Shown here piece by piece: positions 22,929 through 34,505 of a stretch of 64,000 bases of DNA. Below the pieces are notes generated by a model. It was not told where the DNA came from. It saw only the letters and a list, made by a program, of their open reading frames with translations, and did not search any database. Numbering within the stretch: the first letter of the stretch is position 1; every line of letters starts with the position of its first letter. Position numbers and translations under genes: made by a program. The DNA comes from Linyphia triangularis (Eukaryota > Arthropoda > Arachnida > Araneae > Linyphiidae), in NCBI GenBank assembly GCA_963978545.1, contig OZ021722.1:7025201-7089200 (forward strand). The letters are read 5' to 3'.

Positions 22929-25173
22929 CAGTTATATTATTTTCTTACTGTCAAATTTCAAAGCTAAGATATTAATTGTGACAGCAAAAGAGAGACATTG
23001 CACCTAAAATTCAGCATTTAAAAACTACTGTGATTTTATTAAAAGTACAGCTATTCAATTGTAAGCAGCAATTTAGTAAGAAAGAAACACGAACTGACCA
23101 CTTATCCATATGAGATAGAGGAATAAACAATTATAAGTTTTGAGGATTTCGTATATTTTCTTTCATATGTGTAAAAAAAATAAGTTTGTTATGCATGCTA
23201 AGATTCTAAACAAATGTTTCACTATTAATTTTTTTTTTAACTGAAATTAAAGAGCGGAAAAAAAATTAAACTTTAACGACTTTGTTTTCTTGATGGTAAA
23301 AAAAGTAAAAAAATACCAAGTAAAGAAAAGAATAATAGTAATTTAACACATTGAACGAATTTTTTGACAAAATTGAACCTATTCAATATCACAATTTTTC
23401 TTGGTTGAAAAGAACTTGCTTAAAAAGAACAATTGTCCCAATTCAAAGATCCAATTTTTATCCACAAACTATTATTTTTTACGCAAATAGTTTTACATTG
23501 ATTTATATATCAAGCAAAAAAAATCACACTTTTTTGTACTTAATTTATTTTATGTTACACACTAAAAAAAGAATTTGGGCAATATAAAAGAGCAATGAGC
23601 CATGCACTCATAAAAACACATAAAAGTACCTCATCAATTTATTTATTAAAGAATAAATTTTGCAGTTTTCGATGACTAAACAAAATTTAAATTGATTTCA
23701 TCCAGTTATATTTTGCAGAAATCATTCTGACTTAAAGCTTTAGTGAAACACTTCTTAAAAAGTAATTTCATAACGGTTCTGAAAATAAAAATTAATTCTA
23801 AGTCATTCTGTCTTTTATAACCTATATTAACTTTTATAAACTAACTAAAAAACACCAAAATATATTGCAAGTAGGGAAGGATCGATTTGTAAAATTTATT
23901 GCTTCAAATTAAGAAAAATCTAATAAAAAGATCATTTTGTTCTATTATCCCCATAGAAGTTTCAATTTTATTTAATTAGCAACAAGATAAATTTAAATTG
24001 CAATGCATGTAGTTTTTATTTTTGTAATAGTATTATTGTGCAACAAAAATTATACCAGATATACACAGGAACATATTAAGTTTCCACTACATACAATCAG
24101 AAACTCATGTTTGTAGATACTAACATAGAAATAAAATACAGTGTAGTGCAAATTTACTACAAAGTAACACAGATAAAAAAAAAAAACATACATACATGTG
24201 ATACAAATATTTCAAAGCCTAAACCACCATCACCCAATCCCAAATATTGACAACGCAGGACTAGAAAACCTTCCTATCCCAAAATCCCTAGCATCTAAAT
24301 GCTTTATTGAACATGAAATATACAGTTTGAAAAGTATACATTTAATGACACATATGATTACTTTATTGAAATCAAAAAAATGAGGCTACTGTCACGTAGG
24401 AAGCTACCTGATATGATTACACGTTGAGTCAAAACATGCCCGGCATACAATGAGAAATATTCAAAATAGAGTAAAATATTTTATATCATTTTTAACTCCA
24501 AAAAGTTCACGAAAGATTAGTTTTAGCTTGGAAGTAAAATATGAAATTGCAGAGTAAATAACTTTTCAATTTCAATAAACAAAAAACAAGATGAAACAAT
24601 TGTGTTTTTAACAGTTGCCAGCAAAACGCAAAACTAAGGGAAACTTTTGAAATTATGCTTTAACTCAGAATTGCAGATTTGTGTCTTCGTAATATATTCA
24701 TTAAATAATAAAATTATCTTGGTTGAAAATAATATTTTAAGCATAAAATTAAAACAAATTCGTAAAGCAATATTTTTGTAAAAAAAATCATATAAGAGGC
24801 ATGCAAGTTGGAGAGCCACTTTATTCTATCCTAATTTTAATCTTTAAATTATAACCCCAACCGTAATCCGCATTGTTTTTTTGTTTCTTCTTTAGACGTC
24901 CATTGCCTTGAATTGTGCTCCAATGTACTTCATTTCGTATGACGATTTCAATATTTAAAGTTATCTACTATAATTCCTTTAAATTAATATTTTTTGAGAA
25001 AATTAAATTGATCCCAAGTAAAAGTTTTCAATGAATTTCGTTTATTGGAGAGACTAATGCAACTTATAAACTTCATGCTTACTGAGTGTGTTTACAGTGT
25101 AAAGACTCCATTTCAATTTGCTCTGTTCTGTTGAATATTTCTTTGCAACTTTTTGAAAGTAATTTCTTCCATA

Positions 25174-25950
25174 ATGTCAACTAGCATAAAAGGAAGCCAC
25201 GTTTCCCAGCCGGAACGGTTCTGCAAATATATCCACCGCTTCTGCAACCAAACCCGTCTGGATGGCTACGATTACTGCATCCGGCATATCTTAGAAGACA
25301 AATCATCTCCCTTCCGACAGTGCATGTACGTTAACCAACCCAACAAAAAGCGATGCACTAATGCCGCCCCAAAAGGAGACAAAAACGACAGACAAGACAA
25401 CACCCTGTGTCCGTTTCACGCCAAGCGCGCCCTCATGAAAACGAGATCTTTCCATTCCAAAAGAAGACACGTATCGGAAGGTGAAACCTCCCTAGAGCGT
25501 CACAGAGACATCAAGTTCGGCAATAAGGCTGTCGGAGGGGGGCAGTTGTCGAACCTCGAGCAAGTGGAAGCGGCTTTCGAAGACGACGAGTCTGTCTTGA
25601 ACGAAGCTCGCGTTGAGAATATGGACGAGGATTTCAGCGGTGTGGAGAACGTTGGCGACTGTTTGGCGCATGCTGGGGTCTATACATTTAAAGAAATTTG
25701 TACTATTGCGAGAGAGAAGATACTGAGGTTGCAGCACCTGTACTGCGATGAACTTAAGGTTCTTTACCGAGAACTGAAGGAGTCTCGCAGGAGGTTTTTG
25801 AGGTCCGTTGCGAAGCCTGTTGCCGATGCGGAGTCTGAGGAGCAGAAGTCGCCAAAGCTGGTTTACCGTGATTTGAAGGAAGTTAAAGGGAGATTGTTGG
25901 CGAGGATTGAGAAGCCTAGTACTAGCAGTGCTCTGGGAGCTGATCCCGCA
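25174..25950 (+). CDS. KANSL2: KANSL2 coding exon 1 (NSL complex subunit)
   Basis: KANSL2 is a nuclear subunit of the NSL complex, in which the acetyltransferase KAT8/MOF acetylates histone H4 at promoters. This exon encodes residues 1-259. The ATG at 25174 is the first after an in-frame TGA at 25132 and has A at -3. Residues 17-82 form the first Cys/His domain (C17, C24, C35, H38, C50, C61, C79, H82), including IRHILEDKSSPFRQC, the family's most recognisable block. An acidic linker (about 130-160) follows, then HAGVYTFKEI and a basic helical segment (about 176-212). The exon is far richer in GC than its surroundings. The donor GTAAGT is at 25951, phase 0. INO80D shares the domain type, but the spacing and the HAGVYT block favour KANSL2. 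Confidence 0.95.
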
Positions 25951-26075
25951 GTAAGTTACTTCTTGGTTTAAGAGGCAACTGGGTTAATTTATTGTCTTAA
26001 GTGCATGGGTTGGCCCTTTTTTGAAAAGTTGGTAACAAAGCCAAAATGTCGTCAATTCAATATCTCTGCAGTCAG

Positions 26076-26847
26076 GTAAAATCTTAGATGGGCCCACCTC
26101 TTGGCGACTTATTTCAAATCTCGCCAAGTTGACTACTAATTGAATATTTGTTATTATTTTTCAAATTAAAAACAAGTCTATTCCTAGTTGACGTTAAAAT
26201 ATCACCAAGCCAATTTGGCGCTGTTTTGTAGGCGATTAAGTTCTAAATTTGGCAACCCCACTTTTTTTATTTACGTGCTTTGGTTTCAACCTTTCTATAC
26301 CACAAATCATGGAGCTGGTTCGTTTCTCACTTTTTCATATTGGAATTCCGAATTGGCGACATTCTGGCTTTGTCGCCAACTTTTCAAAAGTGTGCCAACT
26401 CATAAACGTGAACTAGGAATTTACCAAAAAACAATACTTAAAGGCCAGAAATAATAATATTTTATAAAAAAAATTAAGACTTACCATAAATGTGTTTGCT
26501 AATCCTTTGCCGGCGCAGGGTACTCGTTAATGATTTGATTTGCTGAATAAAGAATCTCGTCAAAGCATAAAAACCTTCTCCCAAGAAACCAGAAGCATAA
26601 AATAATGGAAAAAAATCAATACATATCAATTAAACAATCGGGTTTTAGAATTTCGTGGGGCACTTCGAATAGTTTTGGTTCCGAAACGCCGTTGCTATCG
26701 GACGTTCAAACAGGGCGCTCCGTAAGATTCCAGACTGTTCTCCTCCATAATCCATGACGTTATCGCCACTCCTTTGGCGAGAATTCCAAAAGATGCCAAG
26801 AGGTGGGCTGTACTAAGATCCACCCCTGCAGTCATTTTGACTGGCTA
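26076..26847. mobile_element. Palindromic element with a nested MITE
   Basis: The left arm contains CTGCAGTCAGGTAAAATCTT and GCCCACCTCTTGGCGA. The right arm is the inverse: TGCCAAGAGGTGGGC, ACTAAGATCC and CTGCAGTC. The interior includes the smaller MITE at 26180-26420. No transposase is seen. Boundaries are approximate because the outermost bases have diverged. Confidence 0.55.
26180..26420. mobile_element. Short MITE, family T4 (copy A)
   Basis: The ends are ATTCCTAGTTGACGTTA and, inverted, AACGTGAACTAGGAAT. Length is about 240 bp. A second copy at 27580-27816 is about 90% identical by eye, sharing CCAAGCYRATTTGGCGC, ATCATGGAGCTGGTTCG and GGCTTTGTCGCCAACTTTTC. Internal TTGGCG/CGCCAA words make it partly self-complementary. 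Confidence 0.75.
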
Positions 26848-27065
26848 AAAAAATTTGCCAATTTTAGAATTTTATCAACTAAAAAAAGCTCCAAATCGAC
26901 TTGGCGATATTTGCGCACACTCTAGGAATAAACCGGCAAGTGTAGGTACCTTATTGAACATCATTCTGAATTATTTGTAGAATGTAGAGAAATGTAAATA
27001 GATCATGAATCCACTGGTCTGCCAAGGCAAAACTGGCAGAAACTATTATAAAATCAACTTTGAAC

Positions 27066-27453
27066 AGAATGGCCACAGAACCTGGAAATGCTGGGGAGCT
27101 TTCTGATTCTGGTAAAAGTCGGGGAACTTTTTAAAATTTTACGGAAATCGGAAATTTTATTTGTTCTGAAGGTTATACCTATCTCCATTCATCCGTATTT
27201 TGGCGCCATTTACCCCATAGAATTGTTGTGGTGATTGTTAGAAGTTTAATGTTACAGAATAACTTAAAACTTTTCATTTCCCTCTAAAACTATTTTTAAA
27301 AAATTATCATATTGTATCTTTAGCATATATTTTTTATTTGATCAAGGTGAAAAAGTTGAGGAAATTTGAAAAAAAGTTTACCGTAAAATCGGGGAATTTC
27401 TTGGAAATCTGTCAGGAAACTTGTGTTCCTGAATTTTTTGGCCACCCTGTTGA
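27066..27453. mobile_element. T2 element, inverted copy
   Basis: The right end is TTGGCCACCCTG; the left end is decayed but keeps TGGCCACAGAACCTGG. The interior matches 22650-22928 and 6305-6612 (for example TTTGGCGCCATTTACCC). Non-coding. Confidence 0.65.
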
Positions 27454-27579
27454 GTGATTTGAACTAAATCCAATTGCCAAGTGTATCATAACTTGCCAAA
27501 TAATGAGTATTCTTTATTTTATCTGGTAACCCACCGCTCTTTAATTTTCAATGAGGATGAATGCAGACAAAATTGGTCT

Positions 27580-27816
27580 ATTCCTAGTTTACGTTAAAAT
27601 ATCGCCAAGCTGATTTGGCGCTGTTTTGTAGGAGATACAGTTCTAAATTTGGCAACCCCATTTTTTTTATTGACGTGCTTTGGCTTCAACCTTTTTATAC
27701 CACAAATCATGGAGCTGGTTCGTTTCTCAATTTTTCATATTGTAATTCTGAATTGGCGACATTCTGGCTTTGTCGCCAACTTTTCAAAAGTGCGCCAATA
27801 AACGTGAACTAGGAAT
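27580..27816. mobile_element. Short MITE, family T4 (copy B)
   Basis: Second copy of the element at 26180-26420, same orientation, with ends TATTCCTAGTTTACGTT and AACGTGAACTAGGAAT. Confidence 0.72.
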
Positions 27817-29469
27817 TTACCACAAAATTTATTGTCTAGTTAAAAAAAATGTAAAAGTGAGCCAAGTTGGTGGTCAATGTTGCATATCTCTGATGACGTG
27901 ATATTTACTGCCAAATTAGCTGACTCTTAAAAGATGAAAGATCTTATTGCCAAGAAAAACAAATCACCTGCAACCTTCTTAATTCAAGATGGACAAAAAA
28001 AAAATCATTTTTTAACAAATTACGACGTATTTGACAATCAAATTTGGATTCAAATCATTCAAAGTAAATTTTTTAGTAGTTTCGGCCATTTCTGCCTCGG
28101 CAGACCAATAGATTCATGATCTAAACATTTCTCTACATTGTATAAAAAATTCAGAATGATGTTTGATAAGGTACCTGTACTTGCAGATGCCTCTTAGATT
28201 ATCTGTTTTAGAGGACTTGGCAAAAATGAGGAATCGAGAATTTTGCAAAGAACTTGGTCGTACTTGTTTCGAAGGAAAATGTGTTTGCTAAAGAGCTGAA
28301 ATGTTTATGCGAAAATAATATTTGAACCTTGTGGATATTTGTTGCTATTAAATTTATTTAGATTATTTAAATACATATATTACAGTTTCTTATATGGTTG
28401 CTATAAATGATCGAAAGGTTATTAGTTTGAATGAGTCATCGCTGCAATTTGACGATATTTACAGGGGATGCATTCACCCTAATATTCCTTAAATTTTTGG
28501 TCCTTATTAAAATTCAAAACATTGAAATTTCCCTATTTTCCCACATAACCAAAAAAATCCCGATATACCTCCAGTGGAGAAAATATATTCTGAAATTTTA
28601 ATTATTAACGAACTAAGCTTACGTTTTGCTCAAAAGTTTGATGTTAAATTTTTTTAAATTTGAATTGGCAGTTTTTTGCCGGTATTGTAAACATCTTTGG
28701 AAAGAATATGTTTGTGATGGGAGCTTCTGACAACTTCTACAAGAAGTATCCCTAAAATTTTTGGAATTATTCCTAAAATTTTTTTAATTATCCCTCAAAT
28801 TCCTACTTATATTTGTTAAAAAAGTCACTTCACCCCTGTTTTTATCGGATATCCATCTAACGGAAGAGTACCAAAAAACATATACTCTAGAACTTTTGGT
28901 TTAGGACTATAGGAAAAAGAGTAAAGTGTATAAAAGGACATTTTGATGCGATTTTATTTGATGTTAATTTCCAGGATAAGTGAGGTTTCAGGCAATGGCT
29001 TTTGTTTCAATTTCACTTAATTTATTGTTTATATTTTAATTTGTTTTACTGTTATCAATATTTTGATTTTATTAATTATGTTTTAATTTATTATACTATT
29101 ATTTTAATTTTATTATTTATGTTTCAGTTTTACTTTATGCTTTCAATTTTAGCGATTTTTCTGACTGCCAAATGAAAAAAAAATTGTCAAATGTCCTACA
29201 CTACATCTGTTCGGAATGAGAATTTGAAAAAAATTAAAATAAGCAATTCTTTAAAATTGTTAAAAGAGGTTGGAATAAATCGGGAAATTTTTATTTTTAA
29301 GTTAATATTTAAAGAAATTCTATTTTCCTAATTGGTCATTCCTATCTTTTTGTAACAATTATTCACTTAATTATTAAGGTTTTGCATTTATTTGGATAAA
29401 CTTTTGAAGAATTTTTTTTATATATTTTTAAATAAATAATTAATATTTTAGAAAGTTAGCAAATTAATT

Positions 29470-29860
29470 GTGGTTAAAATGTTTTGTTTCCTGCAACCTG
29501 ACCTACCCTAAAATTACAATGCAAAAATTTTGAAACTTTGTTTATTTATTTTTTTAAGACTTTTCATGCGAAGATGTCACAGCAATCGCAAAATGAGCAG
29601 TTAATCCTCAAGAAAAATTATAATTACCCGATTTCAGTAAATACCTGTGTAGGATACCCAAGATATTGACTCACAAAAATAAATACATCCAAGTATTTTA
29701 TATCACTGATCAATTTTTTAAATTGTACTTTAATACTCTGATAATATTTCCTTTTGCTTATATTTGCTGAAAATATTTTGCCAAAGAAACAAATTTCCTA
29801 CCTCCCTACTCTAAAATTCTTGTTTGTATTGTAATTTTAGGGTAGGTCAGGTTAAAATAC
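29470..29860. repeat. Dispersed repeat R3 (copy 2)
   Basis: Moderately similar to 8250-8640 in the same orientation. Shared words include TGTTTCCTGCAACCTGACC, GATACCCAAGA and TCACTGATCAATTTTTTAA. The 3' part ends with an inverted echo of its own start (TTTTAGGGTAGGTCAGG). Confidence 0.5.
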
Positions 29861-30990
29861 CTTTATCAGGTTAAACTTTTTTTTCTTTTTTTTTGCCTAA
29901 TATTAAAAATGGGTAGTATGATAGGCAAAACGGGTATTCAACTTGCATCCTTTTTCTTTGCTTGGTGACGATTTTCCTGTGATTCTTAACTATCTTCAAC
30001 CAAAATTATTTTTACTAGTCGTCCCTGGCTGATTCGTTACTTTTTTTTATAAGCAATTCCTCTTTCTGCAGTTATATTGACCAACTTAAGAGCATTCAGA
30101 TGGCTTCTTAGACAATCACTGAAGTATTGTCACATTGTGGATCCTAAACAATTCAAAGAATGTCTTTTCGTTTTATTTGTAAGAAAATGACTTGGGTCTT
30201 TCTCTTCAAAAACTGGTGTTTACCCTCTAATCATTTTCTTTTCAGGTTTGGTCTCTAAATTTTTTATCAAATTTTCCTTATGGTTTTAAAACAAATGTAG
30301 CAGTGATCCTTTACTGTCTGATCGCAATTGTTCAGTGGATACTTGCATTCCACACAGCAATATTATTTCTACTTTTATCTTGTTACTTATTAGGTATTTC
30401 ACTAATCACATGCCTACTTTCCTGGAAGCTTTTTTTAACTTTTGATTTCCCTATTGGTATTTATTTTTTTGCTAAAATTTCCACTGGCTTGCTTGGCGAG
30501 CAAAATTCATGTCGGCGGCTAACTAAAACGTAAGCCATCGAATTGCTCCCCAACTGCTTTGAATGAAAATATCTTCAACTTGGTCCGACTGCTTCGTTTG
30601 GAACAAATCGATCATGGATGTTGCAATAACAGGTTTTACCCTCGGAGATGGGCTTGGGTATTTTATTGAAAAATCTATTGTAACTAGTGTCAGGAGAAAA
30701 AGCTTTGTATCTGGCTACGGCACCGTGTTGGTGAGCTGAAGTGAATTGCATGTTTGATTTTTGTGTAAATTTTGTCCAACACGTGGCATTTTGACATTAA
30801 ACGGCTTCCTTTTTACTTTAAGATGTAGTTACATAATTTTTCCTGTTCCGAAAGTAAATTAGATCTAACCAGTTTTAAACTTCAATATATTTTGCCTGTG
30901 TGACTAGCCCTTTAGGGGATGAATTGAGGAACGTTTTGAATCGTTTGTATGAAGAAAAAAAAGAAACTTAAAATGTTGTTTCTCTTTCAG

Positions 30991-31380
30991 TCTTCTGCCA
31001 TTGATACGAAACTTCTTCAATCGTGGAGCCAGTACCACTGTCGCAACGGAACTCAGCGAATATTTCGCCGACGAGTTTTGGAGAGAAGAGCTGGATTAAG
31101 CAGACCCGCCAAACCAACCTGCACATTTGTGAAGAACGAGTTGAGGTGTATGCTACCTGCTCTTGTTGCTACCAAGTTCTGCAAGAAACATATTTTGTCT
31201 GATCCTAACCAAGTTCTGTACGTCCCCTGTGAAACCTCCAACTGCTCGGTTCCTGTTCTGCCTATCGAGGAAAAAGTTGTCTGTGATTATCATTCCAGCT
31301 ATGTATTGTCAGGAGGACATAAGATGGAGGAAGCTGTGCCACAGCCAGCTGTAGAGGACCTGCCGCTGGAAAATTCCTTG
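30991..31380 (+). CDS. KANSL2: KANSL2 coding exon 2
   Basis: 130 codons, residues 260-389, phase 0 at both ends. The acceptor is TCTCTTTCAG and the donor GTAATT. The exon opens with a basic stretch (RIFRRRVLERRAGL), then the second Cys/His domain: C303, C312, C323, H326, C339, C344, C357, H360. That repeats the layout of the N-terminal domain, including FCKKHILSDPNQVLYVPC. Two such domains in one protein of this size is the KANSL2 pattern. The donor's +5/+6 bases are weaker than those of exon 1 but acceptable. Confidence 0.94.
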
Positions 31381-31417
31381 GTAATTTACTTTATATAATA
31401 TTATTAAGTTTTAGTCT

Positions 31418-31708
31418 ACTATCTGGGCTCAGGCTATATTGCTCAGGGTTTTAATAGACAGGAACAAACTACTCTTGCCCTCTTTCGAAGTGGCCACCTT
31501 CAGACATTGAAATTTATTGAGGGATCCAGGAGCTTCGAAATCTGCAAACACTGCTCTACTGAACAGGCTTCGCCTGATCACATCCTCGCGTGCCTGTGAC
31601 TATCTAAGAAGGATTTGGCCGACGACCCTGTTTTGGTGTTGGATTTTTTGAGGGTGTACCTGGTCTAGCTTTGCTGGCCTCTGGGGGCATGCAACAACAA
31701 CAACAAGA
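31418..31708 (+). mobile_element. 5'-truncated non-LTR retrotransposon (LINE) 3' end
   Basis: One frame reads LFRSGHLQTLKFIEG and then FEICKHC...SPDHILACL. That is the C-terminal RNase H-proximal region and CX2C-X10-HX4C zinc motif typical of Jockey/R1-type LINE polyproteins. Two stops follow, and the copy ends in a (CAA)n tail. The repeat TTTAGTCT at 31410-31417 and 31709-31716 is the target duplication. It is a dead 290-bp fragment in KANSL2 intron 2. Confidence 0.82.
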
Positions 31709-33307
31709 TTTAGTCTGGCTGCATCCTATACAACAGGGTTGGGAAAAAACCAAGTTTTAAAAATACCAAAAAAGATTTCATCAACAGCATATATTGGAAC
31801 CCTCAATTTTTTTGTTTTTATTAACCATTTACAGTGTTGTATTACGGATGTGCAATATTTATAAATAAAATTTTACATAAACTAGAATAATTTATGTTCA
31901 AATAGCATTTAATATTCCTTTTGAAAATAATTTAAACTAAGTAAATAAAGAATCGTTGCTTTTTATGTAAACATTAAACTCATTAAATTTTAATATTTTA
32001 TTCAGAAATACTATTTTTTTTTAATTTAATGTATACAATATAATATAATAGTAATTGTTTACTACTTAATACACGGAATATTGCTCTTAGATTCATCGAT
32101 AATTGTGATAATTTGTTCAAAATAATATTTTTAATGTTTAGAAATTAGTTGTTAAAACATAAAACCTCTATTTTAGAAACAAATTTAATGTAGCCTATAA
32201 TTTAAGTTTAATTAATTTTTAATTATTATAAAACACTAATATATCTATTAGTTTAATTTAAAAAGTATTTGTTGATGCTTATAAAAAACTTAAATTATCT
32301 TTAATTACAAGATATATTTTAAAATACATTAAAACTTATTCTATCTCTAGTATTTGTATAATCTTTCATTTAGTGAAATATTTTCTTAAAAAAATAACAG
32401 AAAGAAAAGTTGAGTTGTTCAGTTAAAAATAGAAGTCATTTACAACATCAATAATTTTAAAAATCTAATTATAAATAAATAAAAATACAATTTTAAATTA
32501 TTCTTTAAAAAAAAAATTGCTTTTTTTTTTAGGGAAAACCCATTTGGTTTAAACCATGCTAACCCTGCTTTACAGACATAATTATTTTTCTTCTTGCCTT
32601 GTCAGGTTTCCCACGGTCCTTGAAAGTCCTTGAATTTTTTTAGTGAAATTTTGTTCTTGGGGGGGAAAAAAGGATAAAGTCCTTGAATTTTTAAGCCACC
32701 TCCAATAATCTCGGTTTCGAATTTTTATATCTAAATTATGGGATTTTATGGTTCTCAAATTTTTTCTTAATAAGAGTGGTGAAGAACCCTGCTTGGTGTT
32801 TTTCGTCAAGAACCCTAAATTTTTTAATATTTCAAATTGATTCCATCAGATTTTTTGTTCTTATTAACCCTTTACAGCGCTGTATTACAGATGTGAAACA
32901 AATCTAAAGACATCCATAATTGAGAAAGCTTAGATCCTGTATTTTTTTTTTTGTACTTTAATTTTGACATTTTAATAAACACATTTAACTGAAAGTGATA
33001 TGTGTTTTTGATTTATATATTTAATATGTGGGTGTAGTTTGTGAATTGTTTAATGAGAATTTTGTATTTGTAATAAATTTTTTCCATTCTTTTTCATGCT
33101 CTAAAGATTGTTGTCTTGATTTTTAGTGTAAATTTATATTTTGGTGCATTGTACTTTGACTATTTAGAATTACATTTACTTATTAAATTTATAAATATTA
33201 TTATTACTTATATTTTTAAATTGGTCATGATTTTCTTTTTAAATTTTTTTTAACGATAACGCCACAAATACACATCAGGATTTTTGTTTCTCAAATTCTG
33301 CAGCCAC

Positions 33308-33680
33308 CCTGTGTTTGCATCTAATTTTAAATAATAAAAACATCTCTAACAACAAAATGTGCTGTGAAGCATGTTTCAAAATTTATTTATGAAAAATTAA
33401 TGTGAATTTATGCACAATGATTCACGTCCAAATATTTTTTGTTTATTCTGATTAAAACAATTTTGACAACAGGAAAGAGTGGCAACGTTGAATTGAACTG
33501 ACTAAGCTCCATAATGAATTCATGTCCAATAATTTTTCAAATATTCTGATAAAAACAATTTTAAAAAAAAAGATATTTTTGGATGTGAATTTGTGCATTC
33601 ATGTCCGAATATCTTTTATTTATTCGGATTAAAACAATTTTGGCTGCAGGAAAGAGTTTTGACAATGATTGATTAAAATT
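33308..33680. repeat. Dispersed repeat R2 (copy 3)
   Basis: Shares the AACAACAAAATGTGC, ATTAAAACAATTTTG and CAGGAAAGAGT landmarks with 4195-4680. The middle portion (CATGTCCAAT(A) / TTATTCTGAT) is internally duplicated two to three times. Confidence 0.5.
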
Positions 33681-33730
33681 TAACTTGCACTGTTACAGAA
33701 TGTGGCAGTGAGCAAGATAACTTATAAAAA

Positions 33731-34120
33731 CAGGGATAACAGTTTTCCTCCTTTTGAAGGATTTCCTCCTTTTTGGTTTTTTATGTAGCATTTTCCTTCT
33801 CTTTGTCCCTGTTTTAAGGATCAACATTTTTCTGATTTGAACCAGTTTTTCCTGCAAAAAGTATACTTTCCCTCATGTCTAAATAAAAGATTTTTCCTCT
33901 TAGCTCCCCATTCCTCACAGATTACTTCACTAACTCCTAATATTTAAAATATAATTATTATATAGTATGTGAAATTTCATTGCATCTTTAAAATTATTAA
34001 ATCATCCTTCCTGCATATTTTTTTATTTTTTTTTTCAATATTTGCGTATTCCTTCTGCAAGCTTTTTTTAATGAATTTTTAGATTTCCTCCTTTTTGCTC
34101 TCTGATCCCTCTCATCCCTG
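33731..34120. mobile_element. MITE family T3 (6-bp TSD)
   Basis: Starts CAGGGATAACAG and ends CTCTCATCCCTG. Flanks are TAAAAA (33725-33730) and TAAAGA (34121-34126), a 6-bp duplication with one mismatch. The interior is rich in TTTCCTCCTTTTTGG repeats. A second copy at 38274-38654 has an exact 6-bp duplication. This copy ends 157 bp before the KANSL2 exon 3 acceptor. Confidence 0.82.
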
Positions 34121-34277
34121 TAAAGATGATGATGCAACTTTTATATTTTATAAGATAATGGTATTTGACCTGTGGGATTGTTGCTTAACCATTTTTAGAA
34201 AGTTCTCACAATTAAGAAGTAAGCCTTTTTATTACCTTTTTATGTATTGCCATGTTTCCCCTTTTTTTTTTTTTCAG

Positions 34278-34505
34278 ATTGGATTGGTCCCTCCAGAACC
34301 AGAACACTTTCAATCAATGGACGACATCGCCTCGCTGGGTCTCGATGCCATCACTCCCGGTTCCTTGTTCGGCCTCGATCAGTTTGGGGAGCCCGGAGAA
34401 TCGACGGACACCGTGCGGTCGGAAGATCAAGTCGATTTGATGCAGATCCAGGCCATCTCGCTGAATCCTCCTTCCGACATTCTGAGCGGATCCGAATCCG
34501 ATTGA
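34278..34505 (+). CDS. KANSL2: KANSL2 terminal coding exon 3
   Basis: 75 codons plus TGA, residues 390-464, entered in phase 0 after a T-rich tract and CAG. It is acidic with hydrophobic clusters (DDIASLGLDAITPGSLFGL, VDLMQIQAISLNPPSDIL) and ends SGSESD. That is the character of the KANSL2 C-terminus, with the conserved VDLxQxQ/L-block near the end. The final protein of 464 residues is close to the human length (492). The segment from about 34422 to the stop is the parent of the degenerate copies found downstream. Confidence 0.93.
   Translation: MGLVPPEPEHFQSMDDIASLGLDAITPGSLFGLDQFGEPGESTDTVRSEDQVDLMQIQAISLNPPSDILSGSESD

Larger units (their letters stand above)
9788..25173. other. Gene-poor interval between WDR33 and KANSL2
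   Basis: About 15 kb between the N-terminal exon of WDR33 (leftward) and the KANSL2 start codon (rightward). It contains the 5' region of both genes plus SINEs, small TIR elements and dispersed repeats listed separately. The stretches 12500-13550, 15540-16940, 17870-18460, 19870-22180 and 22930-25130 are AT-rich, and I see no recognisable gene, RNA gene or intact element in them. The open frames there are short and have no recognisable homology. Confidence 0.7.
26937..28185. mobile_element. Inverted-arm element enclosing T2 and T4 copies
   Basis: The arm at 26937-27050 (AAGTGTAGGTACCTTAT through the ATGAATCCACTGGTCTGCC block) reappears inverted at 28075-28185 (GGCAGACCAATAGATTCAT through ATAAGGTACCTG). 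Between the arms lie an inverted T2 copy (about 27066-27453) and T4 copy B (27580-27816). This is a three-layer nest inside intron 1; termini are approximate. Confidence 0.6.
25951..30990 (+). other. KANSL2: KANSL2 intron 1
   Basis: A 5,040-bp intron with donor GTAAGT and acceptor TCTCTTTCAG. It holds nested palindromic elements at 26076-28190, an inverted R1 fragment (28633-28840) and an R3 copy (29470-29860). The stretch 29900-30960 includes a hydrophobic open frame (30303-30533) that I do not consider a gene. No other coding content is seen. Confidence 0.9.
31381..34277 (+). other. KANSL2: KANSL2 intron 2
   Basis: 2,897 bp, donor GTAATT, acceptor a long T-run followed by CAG. It contains a LINE 3' fragment (31418-31708), an R2 copy (33308-33680) and a T3 MITE (33731-34120). 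The block 31800-32520 is extremely AT-rich with nothing recognisable. At 32590-32800, CCTTGAAAGTCCTTGAATTTTTT-type repeats resemble a decayed T1 fragment. Confidence 0.85.

Noticed and set aside
30303..30533. Small membrane protein in KANSL2 intron 1
   Set aside because: Hydrophobicity follows from T-rich codons in a chance frame; no homology, no splice context and no codon bias.
25174..34505. INO80D instead of KANSL2
   Set aside because: Both carry this Cys/His domain, but the length (464 residues), the HAGVYT block followed by the basic helix, and the C-terminal VDLxQIQ region fit KANSL2 better.
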